DNA of 64,000 bases, taken from the NCBI GenBank assembly GCA_946481275.1, contig CAMLMV010000006.1:62001-126000 (forward strand). Direction: 5' to 3'. The DNA is from an uncultured Massilia sp. (GTDB lineage Bacteria; Pseudomonadota; Gammaproteobacteria; Burkholderiales; Burkholderiaceae). Position 1 is the first letter of the stretch; the number at the start of each line of letters is the position of its first letter. Below are positions 1-12,207 of this stretch, in pieces. Below the pieces are notes generated by a model. That model did not search any database. It saw only the letters and a program-made list of their open reading frames with translations, and was not told the DNA's origin. A program made the position numbers and the translations under genes.

Positions 1-925
1 CCGGCACCGCATCGTGTGGGGCGGCGAATACCGCACCAGCCGGGACCACGTGGACAACAGCCGTTTCGTCGCCTTCCTGCCCGCGCGCGACACGCAGACC
101 TGGGCCAGCCTGTTCGCCCAGGACGAGGTGGCCTTGCGCGACGACCTGCGCCTGACGGCCGGTGTGCGCTGGGAGCGCAATCCGTACACGGGCACGGAAT
201 TCCTGCCGAACCTGCGCCTGTCCTGGCGCGCCACGCCCGCGCATGCGTTCTGGGCGGCCGTGTCGCGCACCGTGCGCGCGCCGTCGCGGCTGGACGTGGA
301 CGCCTATGTGCCCGGTGCGCCGCCTTACCTGCTGGCGGGCGGCCCGGCCGTGCGCGCCGAGACCGCGCGCGTGCTCGAACTGGGCTACCGCGGCCAGGCG
401 GGGCAGATCGTCTCGTATTCCGTGACGGCCTTCCGCAACCTGTACGACCACCTGCGCACACAGGACGTCACGCCTGCCGGGCAGATCGTGTTCGGCAACC
501 TGATGGAAGGCCAGGCACGCGGCCTGGAGGCGTGGGGCAATGTGCAGATGACGCAGGCGTGGCGCCTGTCCGCGGGCGCCACCTTGCTGCACGAGGAATT
601 CGCGTTGAAGTCCGGCAGCCGCGACCAGGGCAGCCTCATGACCACGGGCCGCGACCCGGCCTACACGGCCCAGCTGCGCTCCAGTTACGTGATCGACGAG
701 GCACGCGAACTGGAGCTGGCCGTGCGCCGCAACGGCGCGCTGGGATTCCCGTACGTGCCGGCTTACTGGGCCGTCGACGCGCGCTTCGGCTGGCGCTTTG
801 CGCCGGGGATGGCGTTGTCGGTGATCGTGACCAACCTGAATGGCGGCCACGCGGAATATGGCGTGGCGTCCGTGCGTACCGAGGTGCCCAGGACGGTGGG
901 CGTCAAGTTCACGTGGCAGCGGTGA
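1..925 (+). CDS. TonB-dependent receptor, C-terminal part (5' end outside window)
   Basis: The open frame enters from the left edge (codons starting at base 2) and ends at TGA 923-925, giving about 307 residues. The sequence reads as the outer half of an outer-membrane beta-barrel: alternating aromatic strands, the segment AFWAAVSRTVRAPSRLD, which is typical of TonB-dependent receptors just before a large extracellular loop, and a final strand ending in Phe-Thr-Trp-Gln-Arg. This is the usual siderophore or vitamin receptor layout, but the plug domain and signal peptide lie outside the window, so the substrate cannot be named. The gene converges with purB and a terminator hairpin lies between them. 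The receptor class is fairly sure; the ligand is unknown. Confidence 0.8.
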   Translation, partial: RHRIVWGGEYRTSRDHVDNSRFVAFLPARDTQTWASLFAQDEVALRDDLRLTAGVRWERNPYTGTEFLPNLRLSWRATPAHAFWAAVSRTVRAPSRLDVDAYVPGAPPYLLAGGPAVRAETARVLELGYRGQAGQIVSYSVTAFRNLYDHLRTQDVTPAGQIVFGNLMEGQARGLEAWGNVQMTQAWRLSAGATLLHEEFALKSGSRDQGSLMTTGRDPAYTAQLRSSYVIDEARELELAVRRNGALGFPYVPAYWAVDARFGWRFAPGMALSVIVTNLNGGHAEYGVASVRTEVPRTVGVKFTWQR

Positions 926-950
926 AAAAAAACCGGGGACGCGCCCCGGT
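924..950 (-). terminator. Rho-independent terminator of purB
   Basis: A 7-bp stem (ACCGGGG at 932-938 and CCCCGGT at 944-950, 5-nt loop) is followed, read on the minus strand, by a run of eight T (A at 924-931 on the plus strand). It lies just past the purB stop codon and fits a minus-strand terminator. The plus-strand receptor gene ends at its foot. Confidence 0.75.
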
Positions 951-956
951 TCCCGA

Positions 957-4128
<3,172 letters not shown>

Positions 4129-4173
4129 CCGGGCCAGGCCCGGCGAGCCACCGCACGTTTGCTGCAAGCCGAA

Positions 4174-4189
4174 TTGCAAACGTTTGCAA
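4174..4189. promoter_or_regulatory. LacI-type operator 1 (perfect palindrome)
   Basis: TTGCAAACGTTTGCAA is a perfect 16-bp palindrome with the central CG step typical of LacI/GalR operators. It lies 46 bases after the repressor gene and about 85 bases upstream of a second operator cluster, a spacing compatible with DNA looping. Confidence 0.75.
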
Positions 4190-4240
4190 AAGATGTCTCT
4201 GATACCGCTCACTGGCCGAGAATCCCGCATGACAGGCTGA

Positions 4241-4257
4241 TTGCAGCGTTTTTGCAA
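4241..4257. promoter_or_regulatory. LacI-type operator 2 (imperfect)
   Basis: TTGCAGCGTTTTTGCAA carries the same TTGCA/TGCAA arms as the perfect site, with a 7-bp core. Its right arm also pairs with TGCAA at 4264-4268, so overlapping half-sites continue into the next operator. Confidence 0.5.
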
Positions 4258-4262
4258 CGTTA

Positions 4263-4278
4263 CTGCAATCGTTTGCAA
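4263..4278. promoter_or_regulatory. LacI-type operator 3, overlapping the -35 box
   Basis: CTGCAATCGTTTGCAA differs from the perfect palindrome at two positions and keeps the central CG. Its right arm coincides with the proposed -35 hexamer of the receptor promoter, so bound repressor would block RNA polymerase. Confidence 0.6.
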
Positions 4279-4301
4279 TTTTCCGAAAATAGGGAAATAA
4301 T
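4273..4301 (+). promoter_or_regulatory. Sigma-70 promoter of the sucrose receptor gene
   Basis: The -35 TTGCAA (4273-4278), a 17-bp spacer and -10 AATAAT (4296-4301) give 4/6 and 5/6 matches to consensus. Transcription would start about 40 bases before the receptor start codon. The -35 lies inside operator 3. Confidence 0.55.
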
Positions 4302-4351
4302 GGCCGCGTGCCTGACAAGGTGCCAACAAATCGAATACAAACGGAGGAGAC

Positions 4352-6631
4352 ATGGAAGTTCGCATGAAGCACACGGCGCGTGCCGTGGCGCTGGCCTTGC
4401 TGCACCTGGGTGCCGCGTCCGCACAGGAAGCCGCCGCGCCGGCATCGGCTACCGATGGCCTGAAGATGGAACGCGTCGTCGTCACCGGCACGCCGATCGG
4501 TTCGAGCAAGATGAAGTCGAGCGTCTCGGTCAGCACGCTGGAAGCGGACGCCATCCAGAATCTCGCGCCGACCAGCGCCGCCGAAGTGCTGCGTTCGATC
4601 CCGGGCGTGCGCTCGGAATCGTCGGGCGGCGAAGGCAATGCCAACATCACCGTGCGCGGCGTGCCCATCTCCGCGGGCGGCGCACGCTACGTGCAGATGC
4701 AGGAAGACGGCCTGCCGGTGCTGCAGTTCGGCGACTTCAACTTCATCACCCCCGACAGCTACATCAAGATCGACGGCACCCTCGACCACGTGGAAGCCGT
4801 GCGCGGCGGCTCGGCCTCGACGCTCGCCACCAACTCGCCCGGCGGCATCATCAACTTCATTTCCAAGGACGGTGCGCAGCAGGGCGGCAGCATCGGCCTG
4901 TCGCGCGGGCTCGATTACGACAGCACGCGCGTCGACTTCGACTACGGCGCGCCGATTTCCGAGCGCGACCGCTTCTTCGTCGGCGGCTTCTACCGCCGCG
5001 GCGAAGGCATCCGCAACGCGGCCGGCAAGGACGAGCGGGGCGGCCAGCTGCGCGCGAACTTCACGCACGACTTCGACGGCGGCTACGTGCGCGTCTCGCT
5101 GAAGCACCTCGACGACCAGAGCCCGACGGCGCTGCCGGTGCCGGTCCTCGTCAACAACGGCCACATCTCGGAAATCGCCGGCATCGACCCGCGCTACGCG
5201 TCGTTCTATTCGCCGTACTGGGTGCAGGACGTCTCGCTCACCAAGGGCAACGGCCACGTGTCGAGCGACGTCAACGACGGCCTGTCCGTGAAGAGCAATG
5301 CGATCGGCCTCGAAGGCTCGTTCGACCTGGGCAACGGCTGGACCGTGACCGACAAATTCCGCAAGGCGTCCAACAGCGGCCGCTTCGTGGGCGTCTTCCC
5401 GGCCGACAGCGGCACGGTGGGCAGCTACAATTTCGCGACGGGACCGAATGCCGGCCAGGCCTATAACGGCCGCGCCTTCAACGCCGTCGTCTTCAACACG
5501 TCCATCGACGACGCGGGCAACACGCTGAACGACGCGCGCCTGACCAAGACTTTTAAAATCGACGGCGCGAAGCTGAACGTGACGGCCGGCTGGTACTCGT
5601 CGCTGCAGAAGCTGGGCCTGACGTGGAACTTCAACCAGTACCTGATGCAGGCGACCGGCGACAATCCGGCGCTGCTGAAGACCGCGAGCGCGACCCCGGG
5701 CTACGTGGGCCCCGCGTTTGGCGCCTGCTGCTCGCGCGCCGTCGATGTCGAATACCGCACCAACTCGCCGTACGCGAACATCGGCTGGGAGCAGGGCACC
5801 GTCAACGTCGACGCCAGCGTGCGCCGCGACCGCCAGCATGCCGGCGGCAGCGCCAACATCGCCACCAATGCGACCAGCTACCTGCCGGGCACCGTGCAGC
5901 ACGTCGACTACGACATCGGCCACACGTCGTATTCGGTGGGCGGCAACTGGAGAATTACGCCGTCGCTGGCACTGTTCGCCCGCACGAGCGAAGGCGTCGC
6001 GTTCAACGCCGACCGCATCCTGTTCGGCACCCCGCTGGACGGCAGCGCGCCGATCAGCATCAACACGGTGAAACAGCTGGAAGGCGGCGTGAAATGGCGC
6101 AGCGGCGGTCTGTCCACGTTCCTGACGCTGTTCCATGCCAAGACCCGCGAGAGCAACTACGAAGCGACGACGCAGCTGTCGACCGCGAACAGCTACGACG
6201 CGAAAGGCGCCGAACTGGAAGCGGCCTACCGCGTGGGCGACTTCCGCGTCACGGGCGGCCTCACCTTGACCAATGCGAAGATCACCGCGACGGCACCGGG
6301 CGGCGAAGCCACCATCGGCCACACGCCGCGCCGCCAGGCGCACGCCGTGTACCAGCTGGCGCCGAGCTACGACCTGGGCGCGGCCAACTTCGGCCTGGCC
6401 GTCGTCGGCACGGGTAAAAGCTGGGGCGACGATGCCAACACGCTCGTCCTGCCCGGCTACACCGTCGTGCATGCGTTCCTGAACTACCAGCTGACGCCGA
6501 GGGTGCAGCTGTCCGTGAACGCCAACAACCTGTTCAACCGCATCGGCTACACCGAGATCGAAGGCGACGGCCACGCCGCCCGCTCGATCACGGGCCGCGC
6601 CGTGAAGGCCAGCGTCAAGTACGCGTTCTGA
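4352..6631 (+). CDS. suxB: TonB-dependent outer-membrane receptor of the sucrose locus (SuxB-like)
   Basis: This 759-aa protein should carry sucrose or a related sugar across the outer membrane using TonB energy. It has a signal peptide ending near AQEAA (about residue 29), a TonB-box-like stretch ERVVVTGTP, a plug domain (about 45-160, with NITVRGVPI and VEAVRGGSASTLATNSPGG) and a beta-barrel ending in the classic terminal aromatic (VKASVKYAF). There is no extra N-terminal signalling domain, so it is a plain transporter. ATG 4352 follows GGAGGAG at 4343-4349; a second ATG at 4364 is possible. Operators and a promoter lie upstream and a strong terminator directly follows. The substrate is inferred from the amylosucrase next door. 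Confidence 0.88.
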   Translation: MEVRMKHTARAVALALLHLGAASAQEAAAPASATDGLKMERVVVTGTPIGSSKMKSSVSVSTLEADAIQNLAPTSAAEVLRSIPGVRSESSGGEGNANITVRGVPISAGGARYVQMQEDGLPVLQFGDFNFITPDSYIKIDGTLDHVEAVRGGSASTLATNSPGGIINFISKDGAQQGGSIGLSRGLDYDSTRVDFDYGAPISERDRFFVGGFYRRGEGIRNAAGKDERGGQLRANFTHDFDGGYVRVSLKHLDDQSPTALPVPVLVNNGHISEIAGIDPRYASFYSPYWVQDVSLTKGNGHVSSDVNDGLSVKSNAIGLEGSFDLGNGWTVTDKFRKASNSGRFVGVFPADSGTVGSYNFATGPNAGQAYNGRAFNAVVFNTSIDDAGNTLNDARLTKTFKIDGAKLNVTAGWYSSLQKLGLTWNFNQYLMQATGDNPALLKTASATPGYVGPAFGACCSRAVDVEYRTNSPYANIGWEQGTVNVDASVRRDRQHAGGSANIATNATSYLPGTVQHVDYDIGHTSYSVGGNWRITPSLALFARTSEGVAFNADRILFGTPLDGSAPISINTVKQLEGGVKWRSGGLSTFLTLFHAKTRESNYEATTQLSTANSYDAKGAELEAAYRVGDFRVTGGLTLTNAKITATAPGGEATIGHTPRRQAHAVYQLAPSYDLGAANFGLAVVGTGKSWGDDANTLVLPGYTVVHAFLNYQLTPRVQLSVNANNLFNRIGYTEIEGDGHAARSITGRAVKASVKYAF

Positions 6632-6640
6632 CGCCCCCCG

Positions 6641-6670
6641 GGCCGGCTTCGAAGCCGGCCTTTTATTTTC
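6641..6670 (+). terminator. Strong rho-independent terminator between receptor and amylosucrase
   Basis: A perfect 20-bp palindrome (GGCCGGCTTC at 6641-6650, its complement at 6651-6660) is followed by TTTTATTTT. It lies 9 bases after the receptor stop and ends only 16 bases before the amylosucrase start. It probably makes the receptor transcript more abundant than that of the enzyme genes, which would rely on read-through. Confidence 0.85.
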
Positions 6671-6685
6671 GATTCCCAGAGATCC

Positions 6686-8446
6686 ATGACGATGTCCCAT
6701 TCCCTGCGCCGCCTGATCGAGGCGCTGCCGGCCGGCCGCCACGCCGATGCGCAACGCCGTTTCGCGCGCCACGAGGCCGTGCTGGCCGACCGCCTGCACC
6801 GCCTGTACGGCCATCTGCCCGGCCACGCCGCCTGGTTCGACAACCTGCTGGCCGGGGTCGGGCAGCTGATGGCCGCGCGCCCGGCCGCGCTGCAGGCGCT
6901 CGACGCCGCCCGCGAGGACGACCCGCGCTGGTTCTGCGCGCCGACGATGCTGGGCTATAGCGCGTACGTCGACCAGTTCGGCGGTAACCTGCGCGGTGTG
7001 AAGGAACGCATCCCGCACCTGCGCGACCTCGGCGTTACGTACCTGCACCTGCTGCCGTTCCTGCGTCCGCGTGCGGGCGAGAGCGATGGCGGCTTCGCCG
7101 TCGCGAGCTTCGACGAAGTGGATCCGCGCTTCGGCACGATGGCCGACCTGGAAGACCTGACGGCGGCGCTGCGCGAGGCGGGCATCAGCCTGTGCTCCGA
7201 CCTGATCCTGAACCACGTGGCCGACGACCATCCGTGGGCGCAGGGCGCCCTGACCGGCGACACCGCCATGCGCGCCTTCTTCCACGTGGTGGACGAGGAC
7301 AAGGCGAAAGCCTATGAACGCACCCTGGGCCAGGTGTTCCCGCAGGCAGCGCCCGGCAATTTCACGCACGTCCCGGCAATGGGCGGCTGGGTGTGGACGA
7401 CCTTTTACCCGTTTCAGTGGGACCTGAACTACGCCAACCCGGCCGTGTTCGAAGCCGTGGCGGCGGCACTGCTGCGCCTCGCGAACCGCGGCATCGACGT
7501 GTTCCGCCTGGACTCGACGGCCTTCCTGTGGAAGCGCCTCGGCACCGACTGCATGAACCAGCCGGAAGCGCACCTGCTGCTGCAGGCGCTGCGCGCCATC
7601 GTCGACATCGCCGCGCCCGGGGTGCTGATGAAGGCCGAGGCGATCGTGCCGACGCGCGAACTGCCCGCGTACTTCGGCGACGCCGCCGCGCCCGAATGCC
7701 ACCTCGCTTACCACAGCACCCTCATGACAGCCGGCTGGGCCGCGCTGGCGGAGGAAGACGCGAGTCTCGTGCGCGCGGTCGCCGCTGCCACGCCGCCGCT
7801 GCCGTCGGGCGCGAGCTGGCTGACCTATGTGCGCTGCCACGACGACATCGGCTGGAAGCACCTGCTGGCGGAAGCGGGTGGTATCGACCGCCTGGCCGCA
7901 GTCGCGCGTTTTTATAACGACGGCCCTGGCATCGGCTTCCAGGGCGGCCTCGCGACCAACGGCACGGCCGCGGCGCTCTCCGGCGCCGACGGATCCGAGG
8001 CAGGCTTGCGCCGCCTGCTGCTCGTGCACGGCGTCGCGCTGTGCTTCGGCGGCCTGCCCGTGCTGTACATGGGCGACGAGCTGGCGATGGCCAACGACGA
8101 CAGCTATCTCGCCGACCCGGCGAAAGCGCACGACAGCCGCTGGATCCAGCGGGCGCCGTTCGACGAGGCGCGTTACGCGCAGCGCGACGATGCCGCGACG
8201 CCGGCCGGCCGCGCGTACGCGGGCCTGCGCCGCCTGATCCGGCAGCGCCGCGAAACGCCCGATCTTGCGGCCGGCGCGCCCTGCACGGTGCTGCCCGCCG
8301 GCGATCCGGCCCTGCTGGCGCTGGCGCGCGGCGAGCGTTTCCTGGGCCTCTTCAACTTTTCCGGCCGCACGCTCACCGTCGACCTGGCCGCGTACGGCCG
8401 CGCCGGCACGGTGACGCTGGCGCCGTGGGATCAGGTGTGGCTATGA
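6686..8446 (+). CDS. suxA: Amylosucrase (GH13)
   Basis: This 586-aa enzyme uses sucrose to extend an alpha-1,4-glucan and releases fructose. All GH13 hallmarks are visible: the nucleophile Asp276 in DVFRLDSTAFLWK, the acid/base Glu318 in LMKAEAIV, and His385-Asp386 in VRCHDDIGW, which is the amylosucrase form of the motif. GLPVLYMGDELAMANDDSY and the N-terminal helical region also match amylosucrases rather than amylases. No signal peptide is seen, so it acts in the cytoplasm on imported sucrose. ATG 6686 has only a weak ribosome site and ATG 6692 is an alternative. Its stop overlaps the fructokinase start (ATGA). Confidence 0.93.
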   Translation: MTMSHSLRRLIEALPAGRHADAQRRFARHEAVLADRLHRLYGHLPGHAAWFDNLLAGVGQLMAARPAALQALDAAREDDPRWFCAPTMLGYSAYVDQFGGNLRGVKERIPHLRDLGVTYLHLLPFLRPRAGESDGGFAVASFDEVDPRFGTMADLEDLTAALREAGISLCSDLILNHVADDHPWAQGALTGDTAMRAFFHVVDEDKAKAYERTLGQVFPQAAPGNFTHVPAMGGWVWTTFYPFQWDLNYANPAVFEAVAAALLRLANRGIDVFRLDSTAFLWKRLGTDCMNQPEAHLLLQALRAIVDIAAPGVLMKAEAIVPTRELPAYFGDAAAPECHLAYHSTLMTAGWAALAEEDASLVRAVAAATPPLPSGASWLTYVRCHDDIGWKHLLAEAGGIDRLAAVARFYNDGPGIGFQGGLATNGTAAALSGADGSEAGLRRLLLVHGVALCFGGLPVLYMGDELAMANDDSYLADPAKAHDSRWIQRAPFDEARYAQRDDAATPAGRAYAGLRRLIRQRRETPDLAAGAPCTVLPAGDPALLALARGERFLGLFNFSGRTLTVDLAAYGRAGTVTLAPWDQVWL

Positions 8447-9387
8447 TGACGCAACGTGTAATGGGAACCGTCGCCGTGTTCGGCGAAGCGCTGGTCGACG
8501 ATTTCGGCGACCGCCAGGTGATCGGCGGCGCGCCGTTCAACGTGGCGCGCCACCTGGCCGCGCTGGGACAGGACGCCCTGATGCTGACCCGCGTGGGGCT
8601 CGACGAGAACGGCGCCCGCATGCGCGCGGAGTTCGAGCGCTTCGGCCTGCCGATGGCCGGCCTGCAGGTGGATGCGGCCTTGCCGACGGGCCGGGTGAGC
8701 GTGGAACGCCACAGCGACGGCGGCCATCGCTTCACGATCCTGCCGCACCAGGCTTATGATGCCATCGAGGCGGAGCCCGCCGTGGCAGCCATGACGGCCG
8801 CCGCGCCCGCGACGCTGTATTTCGGCACGCTGGCCCAGCGCGAGCCGGCATCGCGCGACGCGCTGGGGCGGCTGCTGGCGGCGACCGATGCCTGCCGCTA
8901 CCTGGACCTGAACGTGAGGACAGGGCAGGTGACGGAGCGGTGCGTGTTCGCATCGCTGCACGCGGCCGATATCGTCAAGGTCAACGAAGAGGAGTTGCAG
9001 GATTTGTTCGGCTGGTACACCCACATGCGGCTCCCGACGGACGACATGGCTAGCGCCGACGTGCGCCACGCGTGCGCGACCTTGCTGCGCGTGTTCAACC
9101 TGACAGGCCTGATCGTGACGCTGGGTCCGCGCGGCGCCGTCTACTTCGGTGCCGACGGCGCATATCACTCGACCCCGGCGCCGAGCGTACCCGTGCAACT
9201 GGCGGATACCGTGGGCGCGGGCGACGCGTTCTCCGCCGTGTTCCTGCTGGGCCGCGCGCGCGGCTGGCCGCTCGACGTGATGCTGGCCCGCGCCAACGCA
9301 TTCGCCGGCGCCGTATGCGGCATCGTCGGCGCCGTCCCGGACGACCGCGCCTTCTACCGTCCATTCATCGAACGCTGGGAGATATGA
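8443..9387 (+). CDS. Fructokinase, PfkB family (copy 1)
   Basis: This 314-aa sugar kinase would phosphorylate the fructose released by amylosucrase to fructose 6-phosphate. It has the N-terminal PfkB sugar-site motif GGAPFNVARHLAALG and the C-terminal ATP/anion-hole signature DTVGAGDAFSAVF with the catalytic Asp. The start overlaps the amylosucrase stop by four bases (ATGA at 8443-8446), so translation is probably coupled. An adjacent ATG at 8446 and another at 8461 are alternatives. A second related kinase closes the same operon. Fructose specificity is inferred from context. Confidence 0.88.
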   Translation: MMTQRVMGTVAVFGEALVDDFGDRQVIGGAPFNVARHLAALGQDALMLTRVGLDENGARMRAEFERFGLPMAGLQVDAALPTGRVSVERHSDGGHRFTILPHQAYDAIEAEPAVAAMTAAAPATLYFGTLAQREPASRDALGRLLAATDACRYLDLNVRTGQVTERCVFASLHAADIVKVNEEELQDLFGWYTHMRLPTDDMASADVRHACATLLRVFNLTGLIVTLGPRGAVYFGADGAYHSTPAPSVPVQLADTVGAGDAFSAVFLLGRARGWPLDVMLARANAFAGAVCGIVGAVPDDRAFYRPFIERWEI

Positions 9388-10760
9388 TGGCCAAGCCGCG
9401 CATGACGTTCTGGCAGATCGTCAACATGAACATCGGATTCTTCGGCATCCAGTTCAGCTTCGGTCTGCAGCAGAGCAGCATGAGTCCCATCTACAAATAC
9501 CTCGGCGCCGACGAGGCGAGCCTGCCGTATCTGTGGCTCGCGGGGCCCGTCACGGGCCTGCTCGTGCAGCCGCTGGTGGGCGCGATGAGCGACCGCACCG
9601 TCAGCCGCTGGGGGAGGCGTACGCCGTACTTCCTGATCGGCGCGATCCTGTGCAGCCTCGGCCTGCTGGCGATGCCGTACAGCCCGACCTTGTGGATGGC
9701 CGCAAGCCTGCTGTGGATCCTCGACTCGGCGAACAACGTGACGATGGAGCCGTACCGCGCCTTCGTCAGCGACAAGCTGCCCGCGAGCCAGCACTCGCTC
9801 GGCTTCCTCACGCAGAGCGCGTTCACGGGACTCGGCCAGACGCTGGCCTACCTGACGCCGTCGCTGCTCGTGTGGATCGGGATGGACAAGGACGCCGTCA
9901 ACGGCAGCCATATCCCGCAGGTGGTCGTGGCCGCGTTCCTGATCGGCGCCGTGTGCTCGCTCGTCTCCGTGCTGTGGTCCGTGAAGACGACGCCGGAAGA
10001 CCCGCTGCCGCCGCACGCGCTGGCTGCGCTGCGCGCGACGCCCGGCGGCTGGCGGCATACGCTGGCGGAGATCGGCGCGGCCGTGCGCGACATGCCGGTG
10101 ACGATGAAGCAGCTGGCCCTCGTGAAGCTGTTCCAGTGGTATGCGATGTTCTGCTATTGGCAATTCATCACGCTGTCGCTGGCGCGCACGCTGTTCGGCA
10201 CGAGCGATGCGGCGTCGCCCGGCTTTCGCGACGCGGGCCTGCTGAACGGCCAGATCGGCGCGTTCTACAACTTCATCGCCTTCCTCGCCGCGTTCGCGCT
10301 GGTGCCGTTCGCGCGCCGCCACGGGCCGCATGTCGTGCACGCCGTGTGCCTGCTGCTGGCCGGCGCCGGCATGCTCGCGATCCCGCACATCCACACGCCG
10401 GTGCTGCTGCTCGTGCCGATGGTGGGCATTGGCCTCGCGTGGGCCAGCATCATGGGCAATCCGTACGTGATCCTCGCGTCCAGCCTGCCGCCGGAACGCA
10501 CGGGGGTCTATATGGGGATCTTTAACATGTTCATCGTGATCCCGATGATCATCCAGATCTTCACGCTGCCGCTGTACTACCACAGCTGGCTGGGCGGAAA
10601 CCCGGAAAACGTGATCCGCCTGGCCGGCGCGCTGCTCGTTTGTGCCGCTTTCGCGATGCGTCTGGTGCGCTACAATGCCCCGGGTGCGATCGAACGGACG
10701 GAGATGGCGTATGGTGAAGTGGAACGGGATGGCGGTGGTGTTCGGCGAGGTGCTCGTTGA
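9384..10760 (+). CDS. suxC: MFS sugar transporter, sucrose-permease-like (SuxC-like)
   Basis: This 458-aa inner-membrane protein has about 12 hydrophobic segments and the MFS motif GAMSDRTVSRWGRRTPYFL after the second helix. DSANNVTMEPYRAFVSDKLP resembles the SLC45/plant-SUT-like sugar:proton symporters found with bacterial amylosucrase loci. It would bring sucrose from periplasm to cytoplasm. It starts at ATG 9384 inside the previous stop (ATGA), and its 3' end overlaps the second kinase gene by 50 bases, so the genes form one tight operon. Sucrose as substrate is inferred from neighbours. Confidence 0.85.
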   Translation: MMAKPRMTFWQIVNMNIGFFGIQFSFGLQQSSMSPIYKYLGADEASLPYLWLAGPVTGLLVQPLVGAMSDRTVSRWGRRTPYFLIGAILCSLGLLAMPYSPTLWMAASLLWILDSANNVTMEPYRAFVSDKLPASQHSLGFLTQSAFTGLGQTLAYLTPSLLVWIGMDKDAVNGSHIPQVVVAAFLIGAVCSLVSVLWSVKTTPEDPLPPHALAALRATPGGWRHTLAEIGAAVRDMPVTMKQLALVKLFQWYAMFCYWQFITLSLARTLFGTSDAASPGFRDAGLLNGQIGAFYNFIAFLAAFALVPFARRHGPHVVHAVCLLLAGAGMLAIPHIHTPVLLLVPMVGIGLAWASIMGNPYVILASSLPPERTGVYMGIFNMFIVIPMIIQIFTLPLYYHSWLGGNPENVIRLAGALLVCAAFAMRLVRYNAPGAIERTEMAYGEVERDGGGVRRGAR

Positions 10761-11655
10761 GGAAGGCGCGGGCGCCCCGGTCGTGGGCGGCGCCCCGTTC
10801 AACGTGGCGCGCCACCTGGCCGCCTTCATGGCACCGCCCCTCCTGATCACCCGCGTCGGCGACGACCGCAACGGCGCCGCCGTACGCGCCGAGTTCGAGC
10901 GCTTCGTGATCCCGGAAACGGGCCTGCAGATCGACACGATGGAAGAAACGGGCCGCGCCGTCGTCGAGCGCCAGGGCGCCAGTCACCGTCTCACCTTGCT
11001 GCCGCGCCAGGCCTACGATTTCATCGACCCGTCCCTTGCCGCCGCGAGTGTTTCCGGCGGCGCGTACGACACCGTATATTTCGGCACGCTGGCCCAACGC
11101 GAAGAACGCTCGCGCCTCGCGCTGGCAGCCGTGCTGGACGCGACGCCGGCGGCCAAGCGCTTCCTCGACCTCAACCTGCGCGCCGGCCACGCGACCGAGC
11201 CTGGCGTCACGAAGGCGCTGACGGCGGCCGACGTCGTCAAGGTCAACGAGGAAGAGTTGCAGGCGCTGTTCCAGTGGTATTTCCAGATCGGTCCGAACGA
11301 CGCCGCGCTGTCGACGGAAGAAGTGCATGCGGCCTGCCGCGCGCTGATGGACCGCTTCGCGCTGGAAGCGCTGATCGTGACCCTGGGGCACCGCGGCTCC
11401 GTGTACTTCGGCGCGGACGGCAGCTACATCGCCACGCGCGACAACCCGGTGCCGCCGTTCGTGATCGATACGGCGGGTGCGGGCGACGCGTTCGCCGCCA
11501 TCTTCATCCTGGGCCGCGCGCGCGGCTGGCCACTGGAACTGGTGCTGGCACGCGCCAATGAATTCGCGGGCGCGATCTGTGCGGTCAGTGGGGCGGTGCC
11601 CGGTGACATAGGCTTCTATGACAAATGGGTCGCGCGCTGGCGCGACCCGGCTTGA
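10711..11655 (+). CDS. Fructokinase, PfkB family (copy 2)
   Basis: This 314-aa PfkB kinase is paralogous to the one at 8443-9387: GGAPFNVARHLAAF at the sugar site, VKVNEEELQALF in the middle and DTAGAGDAFAAIF with the catalytic Asp. The start at ATG 10711 is supported by GGACGGAG at 10696-10703; this places it 50 bases inside the transporter gene in another frame. ATG 10729 is a later option. Its stop codon abuts the bfr stop on the other strand with no base between. The two copies have clearly diverged in sequence, so they may differ in substrate (fructose versus another ketose or hexose) or in affinity. Confidence 0.87.
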   Translation: MVKWNGMAVVFGEVLVEEGAGAPVVGGAPFNVARHLAAFMAPPLLITRVGDDRNGAAVRAEFERFVIPETGLQIDTMEETGRAVVERQGASHRLTLLPRQAYDFIDPSLAAASVSGGAYDTVYFGTLAQREERSRLALAAVLDATPAAKRFLDLNLRAGHATEPGVTKALTAADVVKVNEEELQALFQWYFQIGPNDAALSTEEVHAACRALMDRFALEALIVTLGHRGSVYFGADGSYIATRDNPVPPFVIDTAGAGDAFAAIFILGRARGWPLELVLARANEFAGAICAVSGAVPGDIGFYDKWVARWRDPA

Positions 11656-12126
11656 TCATTCGCCCATCTGGCTTTGTAGATAATTCTGGATGCCGACCTT
11701 GACGATGAGGTCGAGCTGCGTCTCCAGCCACTCGATGTGTTCCTCGGTGTCTTCGAGGATTTCCAGCAGCAGGTCGCGCGACACGTAGTCGTGCGCCACC
11801 TCGGCGGCGGCGATGCCTTCCTTGACCGTGACCTGGGCCGCGCGTTCCAGCTTCAGGTCGCATTCCAGCATTTCCTGCACCGATTCGCCGATCAGCAGCT
11901 TGTGCAGCGCCTGCAGGTTCGGCAGACCGTCCAGCATGAGGATGCGGTCGATCAGGCGGTCGGCGTGTTTCATTTCGCCGATCGACTCGTCGTATTCCTT
12001 TTTGCCCAGCTTGGTGAAGCCCCAGTGCCTGTACATGCGTGCATGCAGGAAGTACTGGTTGATCGCGGTGAGCTCGTTGGTCAGCTGTGCGTTGAGCAGC
12101 CGGATGATGTTGGGATCGCCCTTCAT
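11656..12126 (-). CDS. bfr: Bacterioferritin
   Basis: This 156-aa iron-storage subunit assembles into a 24-mer cage that oxidises Fe(II) and stores ferric mineral. The diiron ferroxidase ligands line up with the E. coli protein: Glu18, Glu51, His54, and Glu127/His130 near the end, while Met52 is the haem ligand. The N-terminus [19 protein letters not shown] is nearly the family consensus. The gene converges with the sucrose operon without any intergenic base. Bacterioferritin-associated ferredoxin and the feo genes lie nearby. Confidence 0.97.
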   Translation of the reverse strand: MKGDPNIIRLLNAQLTNELTAINQYFLHARMYRHWGFTKLGKKEYDESIGEMKHADRLIDRILMLDGLPNLQALHKLLIGESVQEMLECDLKLERAAQVTVKEGIAAAEVAHDYVSRDLLLEILEDTEEHIEWLETQLDLIVKVGIQNYLQSQMGE

Positions 12127-12207
12127 GGATTGCCTTTTCGTGCGGTTGTCGTCATAGCATCATAGCAAACCGCGAGGCAGGCGGGCAGGGGCATACGAAG
12201 AGGTTGA

